Source: 2-02-FULL-47-50 sp964479045 (GTDB taxonomy: Bacteria; Pseudomonadota; Gammaproteobacteria; Eutrophobiales; Eutrophobiaceae). From it: DNA of 26,719 nucleotides. Made by a program: the position numbers and the translations under genes. Below the pieces are notes generated by a model. It searched no databases, was not told the DNA's origin, and was given only the letters and a program-made list of their open reading frames with translations. How positions within the stretch are numbered: position 1 is the stretch's first letter; the number at the start of each line of letters is the position of its first letter. The stretch covers positions 1 through 26,719 of the forward strand of contig CAYZJI010000019.1 in assembly GCA_964479045.1 (NCBI GenBank). Direction: 5' to 3'. This document shows, in pieces, positions 16,097 through 24,049 of this stretch.

Positions 16097-16946
16097 GGAT
16101 TTTACCTGACTGGTTTTGATACTGCTGCTGTACAGCCGTTATTTTTTCAACTTCCTTGACCAGTTTGTCCAGCGGCGGAATATTAAAATCACGTTCCAAT
16201 AATGTCGGGAATACGCCAAAGTGTTCATAGGAGGTAGCGAGGAGTTTCCAGACCGGATCGATCACATCTGAGCCGTGCGTATCCACGCGCAAATCCTCCG
16301 CTTCCACATAATGTCCGGCAATATGAGCATAGGCAATGCGTTCACCGGGCAAGGACTTCAGGAATGTTTCCGCGTCATAGCGGTGATTGATGCTGTTAAC
16401 ATAAATATTGTTTACATCGAGATGCAACAAACAATCCGCCTCTTTCAGGACGGCATTGATAAATTCGATTTCCGGCATTTCCTGTCCGGGTGCGGCATAG
16501 TAGGACACATTTTCAATCGCCATCTGCCGGCCAATAATCTCCTGGGTTCGGCTGATACGTTCCGCCACATAATGCACGGCGTCTTCCGTGAACGGGATGG
16601 GCATCAGGTCATAGAGATGACCGTCATCACCGCAATAACTCAGATGCTCGCTGTAACAACGGATGTTATGGGTGTCGAGAAACTGCCTGACCTTGCGCAG
16701 AAACGCCTCATCCAGCGGAGCGGGGCCGCCGAGATTCAATGACAGGCCATGACAAACGACGGGAATTCTTTCAGATACTTTACGAAACAGATGGCCGAAA
16801 CGGCCACCCACATCGATCCAGTTTTCCGGCGCCACTTCCATGAAATCAATAGCTGGAGGAAGTTGATCTGCGAGCGAGCCGATGAAGGCCCGCCGCAGAC
16901 CCAGACCTGCACCATGCACGGGATAAGTCTGTTTATCCTTGTTCAT
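16080..16946 (-). CDS. hvfB: HvfB/BufB MNIO-type RiPP maturase (DUF692)
   Basis: A 288-residue TIM-barrel multinuclear non-haem iron oxidase of the DUF692 (MNIO) family. Candidate metal ligands are all present: His66 (VCHGLSLNLGG), Glu100-His101 (YSEHLSYCG), Glu145 (AIENVSYY), Asp177 (LDVNNIYVN), His208 and His212 (YAHIAGH), Asp222 and His224 (VDTHG), and Glu251 (LLERD). The LDVNN and AIENVSYY signatures are diagnostic for the family. In Haemophilus HvfB with HvfC converts precursor cysteines to oxazolone/thioamide groups that bind Cu(I), and this gene follows directly on a precursor with six EGKCG motifs. The gap to hvfA is 33 bases and lacks a good Shine-Dalgarno sequence, which would fit low maturase output relative to precursor. 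Cytoplasmic, with no signal peptide. Confidence 0.93.
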   Translation of the reverse strand: MNKDKQTYPVHGAGLGLRRAFIGSLADQLPPAIDFMEVAPENWIDVGGRFGHLFRKVSERIPVVCHGLSLNLGGPAPLDEAFLRKVRQFLDTHNIRCYSEHLSYCGDDGHLYDLMPIPFTEDAVHYVAERISRTQEIIGRQMAIENVSYYAAPGQEMPEIEFINAVLKEADCLLHLDVNNIYVNSINHRYDAETFLKSLPGERIAYAHIAGHYVEAEDLRVDTHGSDVIDPVWKLLATSYEHFGVFPTLLERDFNIPPLDKLVKEVEKITAVQQQYQNQSGKIHVRHG

Positions 16947-16979
16947 GGTTATAACAGCAAAGATACTACTGTTGGCAAA

Positions 16980-17267
16980 TTACTTGTTTTCGCCGCACTT
17001 GCCTTCGCCGCATTTGCCTTCACCTTCGGCTTTCTCTTCACCACACTTGCCTTCGCCTTCCTTTTCACCACACTTGCCTTCTGCTTCCTTGTTTTCGCCA
17101 CACTTGCCTTCACCACACTTGCCCTCTTCAGCCACCATGTAGCCACTGGACAGGTCATTCAGTGCAAACGGGTTTGCTTCAGCTTGTGCAATCGGGCTGG
17201 CCGCCAGTGAAACAACAAAGGTGGTACCGAGAACAGCAGCGATGGGTTTGATAGTCTTCTTGCTCAT
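16980..17267 (-). CDS. hvfA: HvfA-family copper-binding RiPP precursor (six EGKCG motifs)
   Basis: Secreted, low-complexity precursor of 95 residues. The ATG at 17267 is preferred because AGGAGG ends nine bases before it. The frame also has an ATG at 17276, but there AGGAGG would touch the start codon. Residues about 1-29 form a Sec signal peptide ending SPIAQA, and the mature part begins EANPFALNDLSSGYMVAEE, as in HvfA proteins. The C-terminal half carries exactly six EGKCG motifs (about 48-52, 53-57, 63-67, 72-76, 83-87, 88-92), separated by E/K-rich linkers; these hold the only six cysteines. In the characterised family each EGKCG cysteine is converted by HvfB/HvfC to an oxazolone-thioamide that chelates Cu(I). 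A periplasmic copper-buffering role is therefore likely. The DNA is an imperfect tandem repeat, so motif number may vary by slippage. Confidence 0.93.
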   Translation of the reverse strand: MSKKTIKPIAAVLGTTFVVSLAASPIAQAEANPFALNDLSSGYMVAEEGKCGEGKCGENKEAEGKCGEKEGEGKCGEEKAEGEGKCGEGKCGENK

Positions 17268-17330
17268 TTCAGTCATCCTCCTGGGATGTTAAATTTAAGG
17301 CCATACCGGCCCGGTTAATATCGACTAACT

Positions 17331-17399
17331 AAAGGAACATTCATCCTTTGCAAATACTTTATTCTTAATTCAACAGAAACCCAAACTAGTAACTGTTAC
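17331..17399. promoter_or_regulatory. hvfA upstream region with two small dyads
   Basis: Between the lysS stop (17475) and hvfA (17267) lie an inverted repeat AAAGGA (17331-17336) / TCCTTT (17344-17349) and an 11-bp palindrome GTAACTGTTAC (17389-17399). Read on the minus strand the latter includes TGTAAC, resembling the -35 element of many ECF promoters, but no convincing -10 lies at the right distance. The hvfA promoter must lie in or near this stretch if it is not read from lysS. Confidence 0.3.
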
Positions 17400-17474
17400 A
17401 TCAAAACTGCTTAACACTGGGCTATAGACTCAGGAGTTCAGGGATTGTTTCAGCGCGATTCGAGAAAATTACTG

Positions 17475-18965
17475 CTATCGGGGCCGCATGTGCGGGAACA
17501 GGATCACATCCCGGATCGAGGGAGAATCGGTTAGTAACATGACAAGGCGATCAATGCCTATCCCCTCACCGGCGGTAGGCGGCATGCCATATTCCAGGGC
17601 AGTAATATAGTCTTCATCATAGTGCATGGCCTCCTCGTCCCCGGCATCCTTGCCTGCCACCTGGTGGCGGAAACGCTCAGCCTGATCATCCGGATCATTC
17701 AGTTCGGAAAAACCATTGGCAATCTCCCGCCCGCCGATGAAAAACTCAAACCGGTCGGTCACTTCCGGATCATGATCGGAGCGCCGTGCCAGCGGAGAAA
17801 CCTCGGTAGGATAGGCCGTAATAAATGTCGGCTGTTTGAGATTCGATTCCACTGTTTTCTCAAAAATTTCGATCAGTACTTTGCCCGGCCCGTAACTTTT
17901 CTCGACCGGAATATTCAGTTTTTTGGCCACCGCCTTGAGCGTCTCCAGTGATTCCAGATCAGCGGCTTTTAATGACGGATTGAAATGCAGTACAGATTCT
18001 TTCACTGTCATGTTGGCAAAGGGTTGTGCCAGATCATACGACTCGCCTTGATAGACAATCGTGGTTTTACCCAGCACGGCTGTCACCAGTTTGCGCAATA
18101 AATCTTCGGTAAGGGCCATCAAATCTCGATAATCCGCATAGGCCTGATAAAACTCCAGCATGGTAAATTCCGGATTATGCCGCGGGGACAATCCTTCATT
18201 GCGGAAGCTGCGGTTAATCTCGAACACTTTTTCAAAGCCGCCCACCACCAGACGCTTCAGATACAGTTCGGGAGCAATGCGCAGATACATCTGCATATCC
18301 AGGGTATTGTGATGGGTGATAAACGGCCGTGCCGTGGCACCGCCGGGGATCACCTGCAGCATCGGTGTTTCCACCTCGATAAAGCCGGACTGTTTCAGAT
18401 AATTGCGGATGAAATCGATGACGGAGGAACGGATGCTGAATGCCCACCGTGTTTCCTCATTGGTGATCAAATCCAGATATCGCTGCCGGTAACGGGTTTC
18501 ATGATCGGTCAGTCCATGAAATTTCTCGGGCAAGGGACGTAATGACTTCGCCAGTAATTCAATATGGGTAGCATGTACGGAAAGTTCGCCGGTCTTGGTT
18601 TTGAACAGGATACCTTCCACGCCAATGATGTCACCCAGGTCCCAGGTTTTGAATTCGTCATAGCGTCCTTCCGCCAGATCGTCACGCTTGGCATAAATCT
18701 GGATCCGGCCGCTCATGTCCTGCACATGGGCAAAGGCGGCCTTGCCCATGACCCGGCGCGTCATCATGCGCCCGGCAATTTTTACTTTAACCGCAAGCGG
18801 CTCCAGTTCCGCCTGTTCCATTCCTGTATATTTTGCAATGAGCTCAGACGCTATCGCATTACGGCGAAACGTATTCGGGTAAGCGTTACCCTTGCTGCGT
18901 AACACGTCAAGTTGCGCCCGTCGCTGGGCGACCAGATCATTATCGTTATTATTATTTTCTGTCAT
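17475..18965 (-). CDS. lysS: Lysyl-tRNA synthetase, class II
   Basis: Cytosolic class II aminoacyl-tRNA synthetase that charges tRNA-Lys, 496 residues. An N-terminal OB-fold anticodon-binding domain (about 60-150; AGRMMTRRVMGKAAFAHVQDMSGRIQIYA) is followed by the catalytic core. That core has motif 1 (FIEVETPMLQVIPGGATARPF), motif 2 (FRNEGLSPRHNPEFTMLEFYQAY) and motif 3 (GIGIDRLVMLLTD). The N-terminus starts with an unusual Asn/Asp run (TENNNNDND). In E. coli lysS directly follows prfB and the two are cotranscribed. Here an ECF sigma/anti-sigma pair on the opposite strand intervenes, so lysS needs its own promoter in 18966-19080. No clear terminator was seen after its stop, so readthrough into hvfA is possible. 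Confidence 0.97.
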   Translation of the reverse strand: MTENNNNDNDLVAQRRAQLDVLRSKGNAYPNTFRRNAIASELIAKYTGMEQAELEPLAVKVKIAGRMMTRRVMGKAAFAHVQDMSGRIQIYAKRDDLAEGRYDEFKTWDLGDIIGVEGILFKTKTGELSVHATHIELLAKSLRPLPEKFHGLTDHETRYRQRYLDLITNEETRWAFSIRSSVIDFIRNYLKQSGFIEVETPMLQVIPGGATARPFITHHNTLDMQMYLRIAPELYLKRLVVGGFEKVFEINRSFRNEGLSPRHNPEFTMLEFYQAYADYRDLMALTEDLLRKLVTAVLGKTTIVYQGESYDLAQPFANMTVKESVLHFNPSLKAADLESLETLKAVAKKLNIPVEKSYGPGKVLIEIFEKTVESNLKQPTFITAYPTEVSPLARRSDHDPEVTDRFEFFIGGREIANGFSELNDPDDQAERFRHQVAGKDAGDEEAMHYDEDYITALEYGMPPTAGEGIGIDRLVMLLTDSPSIRDVILFPHMRPR

Positions 18966-19102
18966 TGATCATCCGGAGTCTGTTGAAATAAAAAATACGA
19001 CCTGATAAAGCGGTTTATATTACCATGCCTCCCGTTAGGCGAACACACGATTATCAGGCATAATTGTTATAAATCAGGACCTTGCAACAGGGACAACATG
19101 GC

Positions 19103-19726
19103 ATGCCCGACAAACAGATGATAGATAACGACCCTGATCTTGCTGCATTGAGGAAGCAGGAGCATCCGGCCTTTGCGGGTCTGGTCGAAAAATATCACCG
19201 GCAGATGATCATCGTCGCGCGCTCGATTATCGGCGACAGCCTGGCGGAAGAAGTGGTTCAGGAAGCCTGGGTGTCCATCTATCATGCCCTGCCTTCCTTC
19301 GAAGGCCGTTCCTCCATCAAGACCTGGATTTATACCATCGTCAGCAATCAGGCGAAAACCCGCTTAAGAAAGGAATCCCGGCTGGTCAGCCTCAATGCAC
19401 TTGAAAACGAACAACCTGCCTGCCTGAAAAAAGAAAATTTTCATGACAGCGGCCATTGGGTCAATCCACCGCCACTCTGGGACACCGAATCACCGGATGA
19501 GCTGCTGGAAAACGAACAACTGCAGAAATGCATAGAAAAAACGCTGGAACTCCTGCCTGCCATGCAAAAATCCGTATTTCTGTTGCGGGACATCGAACAG
19601 CAGTCGCTGGAAGAGATATGTAACATGCTGCATCTCGCCAACTCTAATGTACGAGTGTTACTGCATCGGGCCAGAGTGAAACTCATGCAGGTCATCGACC
19701 GTTATCAGGAAACCGGACAATGCTGA
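19103..19726 (+). CDS. ECF-family RNA polymerase sigma factor
   Basis: Extracytoplasmic-function sigma-70 factor, 207 residues from the ATG at 19103, with AGGGA nine bases upstream; the frame extends to a TTG at 19082. Region 2 runs about 18-90 (FAGLVEKYHRQMIIVARSIIGD, EEVVQEAWVSIYHALPSFEG, TWIYTIVSNQAKTRLRKE). Region 4 runs about 145-200 (LELLPAMQKSVFLLRDIEQQSLEEICNMLHLANSNVRVLLHRAR). The linker is unusually long, with a PPPLWDTESP segment. The ATG of a zinc anti-sigma overlaps its stop by 7 bp, so the two form a regulatory pair. Target genes are not shown by the sequence. The nearby hvfABC genes are the best candidate, because an RpoE2-type ECF factor accompanies the hvf locus in Haemophilus as I recall it. 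It interrupts the prfB-lysS neighbourhood on the opposite strand. Confidence 0.93.
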   Translation: MPDKQMIDNDPDLAALRKQEHPAFAGLVEKYHRQMIIVARSIIGDSLAEEVVQEAWVSIYHALPSFEGRSSIKTWIYTIVSNQAKTRLRKESRLVSLNALENEQPACLKKENFHDSGHWVNPPPLWDTESPDELLENEQLQKCIEKTLELLPAMQKSVFLLRDIEQQSLEEICNMLHLANSNVRVLLHRARVKLMQVIDRYQETGQC

Positions 19727-19953
19727 AATGCAAAGATATCGCCAACCTTGCCAGTGACTATGTCGACGGGGAACTGGACTGGAAACAGCGCTTGCTGATG
19801 AAACTGCATTTGTTCATCTGTGTGAACTGTAAACGGTTTGTGCGTCATTTGCTATCCACTATCGGCATACTCCGGGGGATGAAACGGCAAACCGCAACTT
19901 CAGTTGAAACCGCCCGCGTTATGTCTCACTTATCTGATGAAAATAAAAAGTAA
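19720..19953 (+). CDS. Zinc-binding anti-sigma factor (zf-HC2/ZAS)
   Basis: A 77-residue soluble protein with the ZAS zinc motif His30-x3-Cys34-x2-Cys37 (HLFICVNC) and an upstream Cys4. The N-terminal CKDIANLASDYVDGELD helix is typical of the zf-HC2 fold that clamps ECF sigma factors. There is no transmembrane helix, so it is a cytoplasmic sensor; loss of zinc by thiol oxidation or competition from another metal could release the sigma factor. Translation is coupled to the sigma gene by a 7-base overlap (ATGCTGA). Its stop lies close to a heptad-repeat block, with the convergent prfB beyond. The sensing mode is inferred from family knowledge. Confidence 0.9.
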   Translation: MLKCKDIANLASDYVDGELDWKQRLLMKLHLFICVNCKRFVRHLLSTIGILRGMKRQTATSVETARVMSHLSDENKK

Positions 19954-19957
19954 TCCA

Positions 19958-20049
19958 GTGATTGGTGATTGAAAAAGCACTAACAGCCAAAACTGATCTG
20001 CCAACCACAACAACTAATTACTATTCACCATTCACTAATCACTATTTAC
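19958..20049. repeat. Heptad repeats (GTGAWTR type) in inverted arrangement
   Basis: Between the anti-sigma stop and the convergent prfB stop lie two direct copies of GTGATTG (19958-19964, 19965-19971). Further on are five inverted heptads read on the minus strand as GTAAATA, GTGATTA, GTGAATG, GTGAATA and GTAATTA (20049 down to 20015). The prfB TAA stop is within the outermost unit. Two copies on the left can pair imperfectly with units on the right, so the block might also serve as a bidirectional transcription end. Confidence 0.7.
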
Positions 20050-21144
20050 AATCCGCTCTTCAAACTTGCTTCAATAAACTGATCCAGATCGCCATCAAGC
20101 ACCGCTTGAGTATTGCCGGTTTCCACACCGGTGCGCAGATCCTTGATGCGCGATTGATCCAGTACATAAGAACGGATCTGGCTGCCCCAACCAATGTCCG
20201 CCTTGGCATCTTCCTGAGCCTGCTTGGCGGCGTTGCGTTTCTGCATTTCCAGTTCATACAGTTTCGCCCGCAACTGGCTGAAGGCCTGGTCCTTGTTCTT
20301 GTGCTGCGAACGCTGGTTCTGACATTGCACCACAATCCCGGTCGGGATATGCGTGATACGCACGGCTGAATCGGTCTTGTTCACATGCTGCCCACCCGCG
20401 CCGCTGGAACGATAGGTATCAATCCTGAGATCCGCCGGATTGATCTCGATATCGATCCGGTCATCCACCTCCGGTGAGACAAACACTGAAGCAAATGAGG
20501 TGTGGCGCCGGTTATTGGAATCAAATGGTGATTTACGCACCAGCCGGTGCACACCGGTTTCGGTACGCAGCCAGCCATAAGCATAATCGCCGATGAATTT
20601 GATAGTTGCGCTTTTGATGCCCGCGACTTCACCGGGTGAAACTTCAATCACGTCGGTGGCAAAACCATGCTGGCCACCCCAGCGCAAATACATGCGCAAA
20701 AGCATATCGGCCCAGTCCTGCGCCTCGGTACCACCGGAACCGGACTGGATGTCCAGAAAGGCGTTATTGGGATCCATCTCACCGGAAAACATCCGGCTGA
20801 ATTCCAGATCAGCGACCTTCTTTTCCAGTTTGTCGAGATCACTGACGATGCCCTTGAAAGCGCTTTCGTCCTGTTCCTCAGCTGCCATGTCGAGCAGATC
20901 GGTGGCATCCCGCAACCCATCCTCAATCGTCTTGATATTACGCACCACGATGTCCAGTGCCGCGCGTTCCTTGCCCAGCGCCTGCGCCCGCTCCGGATTG
21001 TCCCAGACTTTGGGATCGGCGAGTTCGTGTTCGACCTCTACGAGACGTTCCGCCCTGGTATCGTAGTCAAAGATACCTCCTAAGGTCGGTCACCCGCCCT
21101 TTCATGTCCTTGATGTGATTGACTACCGGATTGATCTCAAGCAT
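20046..21144 (-). CDS. prfB: Peptide chain release factor 2 (programmed +1 frameshift)
   Basis: Release factor 2, which recognises UGA and UAA stops. The gene starts at the ATG at 21144 and reads 25 codons to an in-frame TGA (21069-21067). A +1 shift there continues the frame at GAC (21068) for 340 more codons, giving 365 residues, the same as E. coli RF2. In full numbering the SPF codon-recognition tripeptide is at 205-207 and the catalytic GGQ at 250-252, exactly the E. coli positions. An automatic caller will report only the 300-codon frame from 20948 and miss the N-terminus. It is downstream of recJ by 82 bp on the same strand; lysS, its usual partner, is separated by the ECF pair. Confidence 0.97.
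21067..21082 (-). promoter_or_regulatory. prfB autoregulatory frameshift site
   Basis: On the minus strand the sequence AGGAGGTATCTTTGAC carries the three expected parts: a Shine-Dalgarno-like AGGAGG three bases before the slippery CTT, the CTT-T slip, and the in-frame TGA followed by C. When RF2 is scarce the ribosome shifts +1 and makes more RF2. E. coli has AGGGGG in place of AGGAGG; here the internal Shine-Dalgarno is the perfect consensus. Confidence 0.95.
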
Positions 21145-21226
21145 GGCGTTACAGTTTCAGGGTTGATTTTTGGAGGGCACATTGTAATCGTCATTAAAAA
21201 TTCCGTTAAGTATTATTTCCGGCAGA

Positions 21227-22957
21227 TTACCCCGCCGGAGCAGCCTGCTGGATCACAAGCTGCAGTTGGCGGCGGCCCGCATATTCATTAATGTCCAGCC
21301 GGTACAGTACCTGCACCTGCCGCGTACCCGTTGGCCAGGCCCTGTCGGTCATGTTGAAAGCAATGGCTTCAATCGTTTGAGCGCTGCCGGGCCGGCGCAA
21401 TTGCAGTTTCAGATGTTTCTCACCGACGATGCGGCTGCTGACGATTTCGAATTGTCCATCAAACAACGGTTCCGGAAAGCCCTGTCCCCACGGCCCGGAA
21501 GCGCTGATGAGTTCAGCCAGTTCAAACGAGAGTTCATTCTCTGCGAGTTCACCATCCGTGATGATGTGGCCATGGTTGTCGATGTCCGCCATAAACAGAC
21601 CGGTGATTTCATCAAACAGTTTTTCAAACTGTTCAAAATCAGATTCACGTATCGTCAGCCCAGCTGCCATGGCATGGCCGCCGAATTTATTGACCACATC
21701 CGGATGACGGCTGGCGATGGTGTCCAGCACGTCACGGATATGCACGCCGTTGATAGAGCGTGCCGAGCCTTTAATGAGACCATCCCGATCACGCGCGAAG
21801 ACAATCACGGGACGTTGCAGTTGATCCTTGATCTTGCCGGCGAGAATCCCGACCACGCCTTGATGCCACAACTCATCAAAGAGGCACACGCCATTGGGTA
21901 ATGAGTTCTGATCCTTTAAATCCAGATGGGCAATGTCCAGCATTGCCTGTGCCTGCATTTCCGCCTGGATTTCGCGCCGTTCCTGATTGAGCTGGTTGAG
22001 CTCTGCCGCCATGTTAATCGCCGCCATATCATCATCGGCCAGCAGGCATTCAATTCCAAGTGACATATCGGTCAGACGTCCAGCAGCATTCAATCGCGGA
22101 GCAACGGCAAAAGACAAATCCTGCGCAGTAATATTATGCAATGTACGTTTCGAAACATTTAACAGCTCCCGAATCCCGGGACAACATTTGGCGGAGCGGA
22201 TGCGCGCCAATCCTTGCGCCACGAGAATACGGTTGTTTCGATCCAGTGGCACCACATCCGCAACGGTGCCCAGCGCCACCAGATCCAGCCATTCGGCAAG
22301 GTTGGGTTCAGCAATATTGTTTGCTTCAAACCATTTTGTGTCGCGCAGATGACTGCGCAAGGCGATCAGCACATAAAACATGACGCCCACACCTGCAAGC
22401 GTTTTACTGGGAAACGGATCGTCCGGTTGATTCGGATTGACTATAGCGTTGGCTACAGGCAGGGTGTCTGCGGGTAAATGGTGATCGGTGATCAACACAT
22501 CCATGCCTTTTGCGCGCGCACGTGCGACACCTTCGATACTGGAAATGCCGTTGTCGACCGTAATCAGAATATCCGGTTCGTATTCTTCCGCGACTTCGAC
22601 GATTTCCGGACTCAGACCATAACCAAACTCAAACCGGTTGGGCACGACATACTGGATATTTTTGCATCCCATCGCCGTCAGTCCGCGTATGGCCAGTGCA
22701 CAACTGGTGGCGCCGTCAGCATCGAAATCTGCAACGATTAAAATACGCTTGCCGCTTTTTAATCCATCGGCCAGAAGATGCACAGCACCATCAATACCCT
22801 GTAGCAAAGCATGCGGATGCAAACCCTTCAGCGAGTAATCCAGTTCAGAAGTATCGCATATCTGCCGCGCGGCGAAGATACGGCGCATGACCGGATGCAG
22901 TTCATCTGTGAGTTCAATGTGTTCCGGGGTCGCCCGGCGCGCAATTTCAATTGGCAT
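21227..22957 (-). CDS. recJ: Single-stranded-DNA-specific exonuclease RecJ
   Basis: 5'-3' ssDNA exonuclease of the DHH phosphoesterase superfamily, acting in RecF-pathway recombination, mismatch repair and base excision repair. It is 576 residues, the normal length. Motif I VADFDADGATS, motif II ITVDNGISS, the DHH signature ITDHHLPAD and NPNQPDDPFPSKTLAGVGV are in order. The DHHA1 motif GGHAMAAGL and a C-terminal OB-like domain follow. The ATG at 22957 overlaps the stop of the upstream RpfE-like gene by 11 bases, so the two are cotranscribed and coupled. The order rpfE-like, recJ, prfB is shared with several Gamma- and Betaproteobacteria. Confidence 0.97.
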   Translation of the reverse strand: MPIEIARRATPEHIELTDELHPVMRRIFAARQICDTSELDYSLKGLHPHALLQGIDGAVHLLADGLKSGKRILIVADFDADGATSCALAIRGLTAMGCKNIQYVVPNRFEFGYGLSPEIVEVAEEYEPDILITVDNGISSIEGVARARAKGMDVLITDHHLPADTLPVANAIVNPNQPDDPFPSKTLAGVGVMFYVLIALRSHLRDTKWFEANNIAEPNLAEWLDLVALGTVADVVPLDRNNRILVAQGLARIRSAKCCPGIRELLNVSKRTLHNITAQDLSFAVAPRLNAAGRLTDMSLGIECLLADDDMAAINMAAELNQLNQERREIQAEMQAQAMLDIAHLDLKDQNSLPNGVCLFDELWHQGVVGILAGKIKDQLQRPVIVFARDRDGLIKGSARSINGVHIRDVLDTIASRHPDVVNKFGGHAMAAGLTIRESDFEQFEKLFDEITGLFMADIDNHGHIITDGELAENELSFELAELISASGPWGQGFPEPLFDGQFEIVSSRIVGEKHLKLQLRRPGSAQTIEAIAFNMTDRAWPTGTRQVQVLYRLDINEYAGRRQLQLVIQQAAPAG

Positions 22958-23969
22958 AGCGCGAGAGTGGTACTGGCCGGCGCCAGAATTTACGCAGATG
23001 TTTTTTACGTAGCGTGAACTGCTGGTGTTCGGTCAACAACGTCAACTCCTCCAGTTCACCGGTACGAAGAGCATCTTCCAGATCAGCAAACCAGAGTTCT
23101 TCCAGATAATTCACGAAATCCTGCCAGCCGCGCAGATCATGATACTGTGCATGCCGTAAGCCAAAGGACATCACCACCAATGCATCCTCGTCCGCAGCAG
23201 CGTTATCAATCAATTTCTCCAGACTGTCCGGCAGCTCTTTACAAGGGACACGTGCCAGTGTTGCAAAGCCTTTGGCAATTTCTTCATCACTGTATACCTG
23301 TGTCCACATACAGGCCGGCAACTCAGGTAACCGGCCCGCACCCCAGAACCATAAACTGTTAATCGCACGTTCACCATTTTGTTCACGTGTGGTATTCACT
23401 GCACACGCATGCAGGGTCATCTGGATTTCATTCAGTAATTGTGACCATTGCATTTGATCAGTACCCGTGGGCAGTAATTCATGAATATCACGGCCGGTTG
23501 CTTCATGCAGGGGTGTGGTTTTGACTGTGGGCAAATTTTCCATTTGCACATACCAGCGTTCGATTGTCGGAACCTCCAGTTGCATGCCGTGTTCTGCCAG
23601 GAGTTCGCGCACGGATGCGGCCAGCACCAGTGCATCATGCTGATCCAGTGTAAAGGTAGTTTGATCAAACAATATCAGTCCTTTTCGATCGGCCGCCAGA
23701 TGTACCGGATCGGCGCGCATCCAGATACCCTCTACCGCATGATCATCATCCACCAGCCGGGTGATGGCTCCGATGGGATAATCCTGTCCTGCCTGACAGT
23801 TCAGCTTGAACAACATGCACAAGGCATCACTGAACCCAAAAGGTACAAGTTGTTCGCGACTGGAACGGGCAAGTATTTTTTCAAGTGCAGGTAATCGCGG
23901 TATATCCTGTTCTGACATTGCCCCGGCGGGAGCTAGCAGACCGGGGATGAACAGGGTGAGGCTGTGCAC
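22947..23969 (-). CDS. RpfE-like conserved protein of unknown function
   Basis: Conserved protein, about 340 residues from the GTG at 23969 (HSLTLFIPGLLAP), which matches the usual start of this family. The open frame extends to 24011, but those 14 extra codons are a reading of the heptad repeat and are probably not translated. No strong Shine-Dalgarno precedes either start. Family members stand next to recJ and are annotated as RpfE-type regulatory protein or as phosphoglycerate-mutase-like; no clear catalytic motif can be confirmed here. It is rich in Trp and acidic residues, has a conserved-looking WFWGAGRLPE segment near the middle, and ends with a basic tail (KKHLRKFWRRP). It is translationally coupled to recJ. 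The function is unknown; the family assignment rests on position and general resemblance. Confidence 0.65.
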   Translation of the reverse strand: MHSLTLFIPGLLAPAGAMSEQDIPRLPALEKILARSSREQLVPFGFSDALCMLFKLNCQAGQDYPIGAITRLVDDDHAVEGIWMRADPVHLAADRKGLILFDQTTFTLDQHDALVLAASVRELLAEHGMQLEVPTIERWYVQMENLPTVKTTPLHEATGRDIHELLPTGTDQMQWSQLLNEIQMTLHACAVNTTREQNGERAINSLWFWGAGRLPELPACMWTQVYSDEEIAKGFATLARVPCKELPDSLEKLIDNAAADEDALVVMSFGLRHAQYHDLRGWQDFVNYLEELWFADLEDALRTGELEELTLLTEHQQFTLRKKHLRKFWRRPVPLSRYAN

Positions 23970-23979
23970 GGAAACTAAC

Positions 23980-24049
23980 GTGAAGCGTGAAACGTGAAGC
24001 GTGAAGCGCAATGTAAATAACGAGATACGAGATACGAGATACGCTTCAC
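23980..24049. repeat. Heptad repeat block between rpfE-like gene and thrC
   Basis: Ten consecutive 7-bp units in one register. In order they are GTGAAGC, GTGAAAC, GTGAAGC, GTGAAGC (23980-24007), two degenerate units (24008-24021), three GAGATAC (24022-24042) and one inverted unit GCTTCAC (24043-24049). The thrC stop codon (24048-24046) is inside the last unit. The block fills almost the whole intergenic gap, so no other signal is visible there. Confidence 0.92.

Noticed and set aside
16749..17210. Plus-strand frames rich in Phe/Leu/Ala or in Pro/His/Leu across hvfA
   Set aside because: They are antisense readings of the EGKCG repeat DNA; only the minus-strand frame has a signal peptide and ribosome site.
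17389..17399. GTAACTGTTAC as an ECF -35 box shared with GTTACAGTTAC at 13369-13379
   Set aside because: The two differ in symmetry, and no matching -10 element lies at the proper distance in either place.
20046..20948. prfB as an N-terminally short gene starting at 20948
   Set aside because: The upstream frame with the AGGAGGTATCTTTGAC shift site restores the normal 365-residue RF2.
23970..24011. N-terminal extension of the RpfE-like protein to the ATG at 24011
   Set aside because: These codons are a translation of the heptad repeat; the family starts at the HSLTLFIPGLL segment, reached from GTG at 23969.
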